A stretch of 64,000 bases of DNA from Mermis nigrescens (taxonomy: Eukaryota; Nematoda; Enoplea; Mermithida; Mermithidae), in the NCBI GenBank assembly GCA_036768485.1, contig JAVLUZ010000145.1, positions 22,981,471 through 23,045,470 on the forward strand, in the 5' to 3' direction. Shown here in pieces: positions 61,481 to 64,000 of this stretch (position 1 is its first letter; every line of letters starts with the position of its first letter). A program made the translations under genes and the position numbers. The notes beneath the pieces are model-generated. The model saw nothing but the letters and a program-made list of their open reading frames with translations, was not told the origin of the DNA and searched no databases.

Positions 61481-63247
61481 CGGTTCCGTCTCACTAGACC
61501 CACCGTCCCGCTTGACCCACCGTCCCGCTAGACCCACCGTCCCACTAGACCCACTTTTTCGTCCCGCTAGACCCACCGGAAGTCTCGCTAGACCCACCAC
61601 GTGCATAATGAGGTGTCCCGCTAGACCCACCGCTTTGCGACCGTCCCGCTAGACCCACTGTCTCGGAAGACCCACCAGTACGCTTATAAGCAAAAACAGA
61701 AACGCTTGCAAAGTGTATCCATTCAAGTATATATGTTTAGTCAAATATATAAATAATTAATTAAAAAATAACTACATTTAATTTAATTAATAAATAAATA
61801 AATTTTGTATATTATTGCATGAAATTGTGTACATTACAAATTATAACATGCAAAGAAGATACGTGCGTGCGTGCGTGCATGTGTTTGGCAATGGTAAGTA
61901 ACCAGCCATCGCAAAATGTTTTTCACTTAAGCGTCTTGATTATTTTTAAGACTCAGACTGTATGTAGTTAATGCTTATTAATTTATTTTAAAATCCCTTG
62001 ATTCATTTTTCTTTTATTAATTTTTAACTTCGTTACATTAATTTTTTAATCATTTTCAGATTTTAAAAATTTTAATTAGTTCTAATTTATTAAGCCTAAC
62101 TAATTAAGTACGTCATAATTAATTAAATACCTCATTAATGAATCAAAATTAAATTAATCATTGCTCGATTAAATAAACTCCTACTTAATTGATTAACTAA
62201 GTCATAATCATTTAATTACCGTAAAATAATCAACTAAAATTGATTAATTAACTGATCAATCAATTAAACTCTTATTTAATTAATCAACTGACTCTTGATT
62301 AATGAATCAATTACTGTTAAGTAATTAATTAAAATCAAATAATTAATTGAACGTTTAATTCCGTGATTAATTAACCTATTTCTTTAATAATTAATTAATT
62401 TAATCTGAATCAATTGCACTCATATGATAAATTAAGTTAGATTAAGTAATAAATTACTCTTAATTAATTATTTTCATTAATTACATATTATAGGAATAAG
62501 ACCTCAATTAATCTTTTTTACTAATTAAATAGTCTTGACTAATTAATGATCAAAATTAATTAATTAAGTAACTCTTAATTAATTAAGTGCTCCTAGTTAT
62601 TTAATAAAAATTAATTATTTAATTTACTAATAATTTGCCTCTTGATTCATCAATTAGGTGTTGATTAATTAAATCTTTATTAATTAATTTAATTCTTAAT
62701 TAATTAATCTTAATTGACTCCTAAATAATTAAACTTATAATTAATTAATTAAAACCAAATTGAATAATCAACTTCTAATTAATGAATGCATAAACTATTA
62801 ATTATTGATCCTTATTAATTAGTTGCTGATTTTTAATGTAACTATCGACTTGTCATATTCGAATGAAGTACCTATGGTAATTATATACAATTGCACATTC
62901 ATGAAAACAAACTAACCGCTTGTTATTGACTGTCACACACCTCAAGCATGCTTTTAAATTAATGATTACAAAAATTTTGCAGAATTCACTTAAGCGTCTT
63001 GATAACTACTTTTCATTTCACATGTACATAATATGTATGTCTTCATTTTTTCGGGTGGGTCTTCCGAGACAGTGGGACTAGCGGGACGGTCGCAAAATGG
63101 TGGGTCTAGTGGGACACCTCATTATGCACGTGGTGGGTCTAGCGAGACTTCCGGTGGGTCTAGCGGGACGAAAAAGTGGGTCTAGTGGGACGGTGGGTCT
63201 AGCGGGACGGTGGGTCTAGCGGGACGGTGGGTCAAGCAGGTCACAAT
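61481..63247. mobile_element. Foldback element with tandem-repeat arms
   Basis: Left arm about 61490-61675 is a tandem of the 17-bp unit gtcccgctagacccacc with spacers (tttttc, ggaagtctc, acgtgcataatgaggt, gctttgcgacc, actgtctcggaag). The right arm 63055-63240 is the inverted copy with the same spacers in the same mirrored order and one extra 17-bp unit. Flanks ccaaaatt (61473-61480 and 63248-63255) suggest an 8-bp target duplication. The middle (62040-62830) is almost all ttaattaa-type sequence. No ORF. Confidence 0.85.
62040..62830. repeat. ttaattaa-rich low-complexity core
   Basis: About 790 bp in which ttaattaa and near variants recur every 10-20 bases. It is almost free of G and C and self-complementary at every scale. 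It forms the interior of the foldback element. Confidence 0.9.
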
Positions 63248-63478
63248 CCAAAATTTTGGGGATGCAAGATTTTTCAAAGGTCAAAAATGGTCTAAAAATG
63301 GTTGTATGGCGAAAAAGCACCCTTATTCAACGTTTCTAATCGAATACAATCAATTGGCATCAAAGATTGGCGAAAAATTTATTTAATTGAATTCAGGGGG
63401 TATTTTGGTTTAAGGAGGGTATTCGGTCTTCTAGGGGTGCATACCCTCACAACCCCCCCTCCCCTACGCCCACGTGTG

Positions 63479-64000
63479 CTGGCGGCTATGCGGTGTCTTT
63501 TTTAATATGTTTTTCCTTCCATGTAATTAACCTCCCACGCCGTAAGCTATTTTATAAACCAAAATAGTCAGAATAAAATAAATGCGTGCATGTTTCTGAG
63601 TGTTTCAAAGTTATAAGCTTCCTGAAATTTTGCTTTCAATTTTCCTACGAGTTATCATAAAATTCTAGAAGTGGTCTTTCCTTATTTGTTAACCCTAATC
63701 AATTTTAAAGCAGATACCACTTCCGGAGACGTGAATCATCTTGCTTGCCTCTTTTGCTGATTAGATTTTAAATGTTCGGTTCAATAACTTATTTGTGCTT
63801 GATCTTAGAGGGCTTGGGGATAATTCATCCCCGCAATAATTATTTCATCCCCTCAATCCTAAAAAATTATTCACATCGCAGAATATTTAGTTTAAATCAC
63901 AGAAATGTCCTGTTTTATGCGGTCTTAGCAATTTTCCATTTTTAAAGTGCTCATTCATTCGGCAAAACGGTTAGTTTTGACTATTTTGTAGAACTTTTTG
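63479..64000. other. End of window, no gene seen
   Basis: No exon candidate or repeat family recognised. Confidence 0.4.

Larger units (their letters stand above)
61457..63478 (-). mobile_element. Family-A copy 7, split by a foldback insertion
   Basis: The reverse family-A element begins ataagtgggcagcaccaaaatt (to 61480) and resumes at 63248 with ccaaaattttggggatgcaag, ending gcccacgtgtg near 63478. The interruption is exactly where the 8-bp ccaaaatt is duplicated. Confidence 0.75.

Noticed and set aside
61421..61652. Open frames with repeated RPARPT or GLAGR
   Set aside because: Translation of the 17-bp tandem unit in the foldback arm.

Overview
The window is nuclear DNA from an invertebrate animal. 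Genes are split into short exons with GT-AG introns, and most of the sequence is intron or intergenic DNA packed with small repeated elements, microsatellites and foldback structures. One assembly gap (100 Ns) lies at 17481-17580. I cannot name the species. A fibrillar collagen with ancestral exon structure and a PRD-class homeobox gene fit many bilaterians.

Region 1-15.5 kb (+ strand): the 3' part of a fibrillar collagen gene. Nine triple-helix exons are multiples of 9 bp, three of them exactly 54 bp and all but one starting on a Gly codon. They are followed by C-propeptide (COLFI) exons recognisable by a CKDL motif, YWIDPNEG and a spaced cysteine set. The 5' end is outside the window and the last propeptide exon is not identified; it may lie in the gap or be divergent.

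Region 20-24 kb: three minus-strand exons of an unidentified gene (two with matching splice phase) and, on the plus strand, the last two exons of another unidentified gene ending at 23697.

Region 25-37 kb: mostly mobile DNA. It holds a minus-strand gene end encoding a membrane segment (29092-29599), an isolated Cys-containing plus exon (30933-31023), and a short intact ORF resembling one repeat of the TATA-binding protein fold (33164-33379). That ORF directly abuts a large palindromic repeat element centred near 34741.

Region 37-45 kb: a LINE 3' end and a tRNA-like sequence between 40-bp inverted repeats, more small palindromic elements, and a 3.2 kb palindromic array (41.5-44.7 kb).

Region 45-48.6 kb (- strand): three exons that together encode a complete PRD-class Q50 homeodomain plus a C-terminal tail. 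Exon 3 carries two apparent one-base frameshifts, and its upstream intron contains about 1 kb of ATC/AAT microsatellite.

Region 48.6-64 kb: repeats, a few weak exon candidates, and a foldback element (61481-63247) whose arms are made of a 17-bp tandem motif, inserted in another element with an apparent 8-bp target duplication.

I see no operon, CRISPR array or rRNA. The strongest oddities are the TBP-like ORF beside the palindromic element, the family of long palindromic elements, the 61.5-63.2 kb foldback, and the frameshifted homeobox exon.
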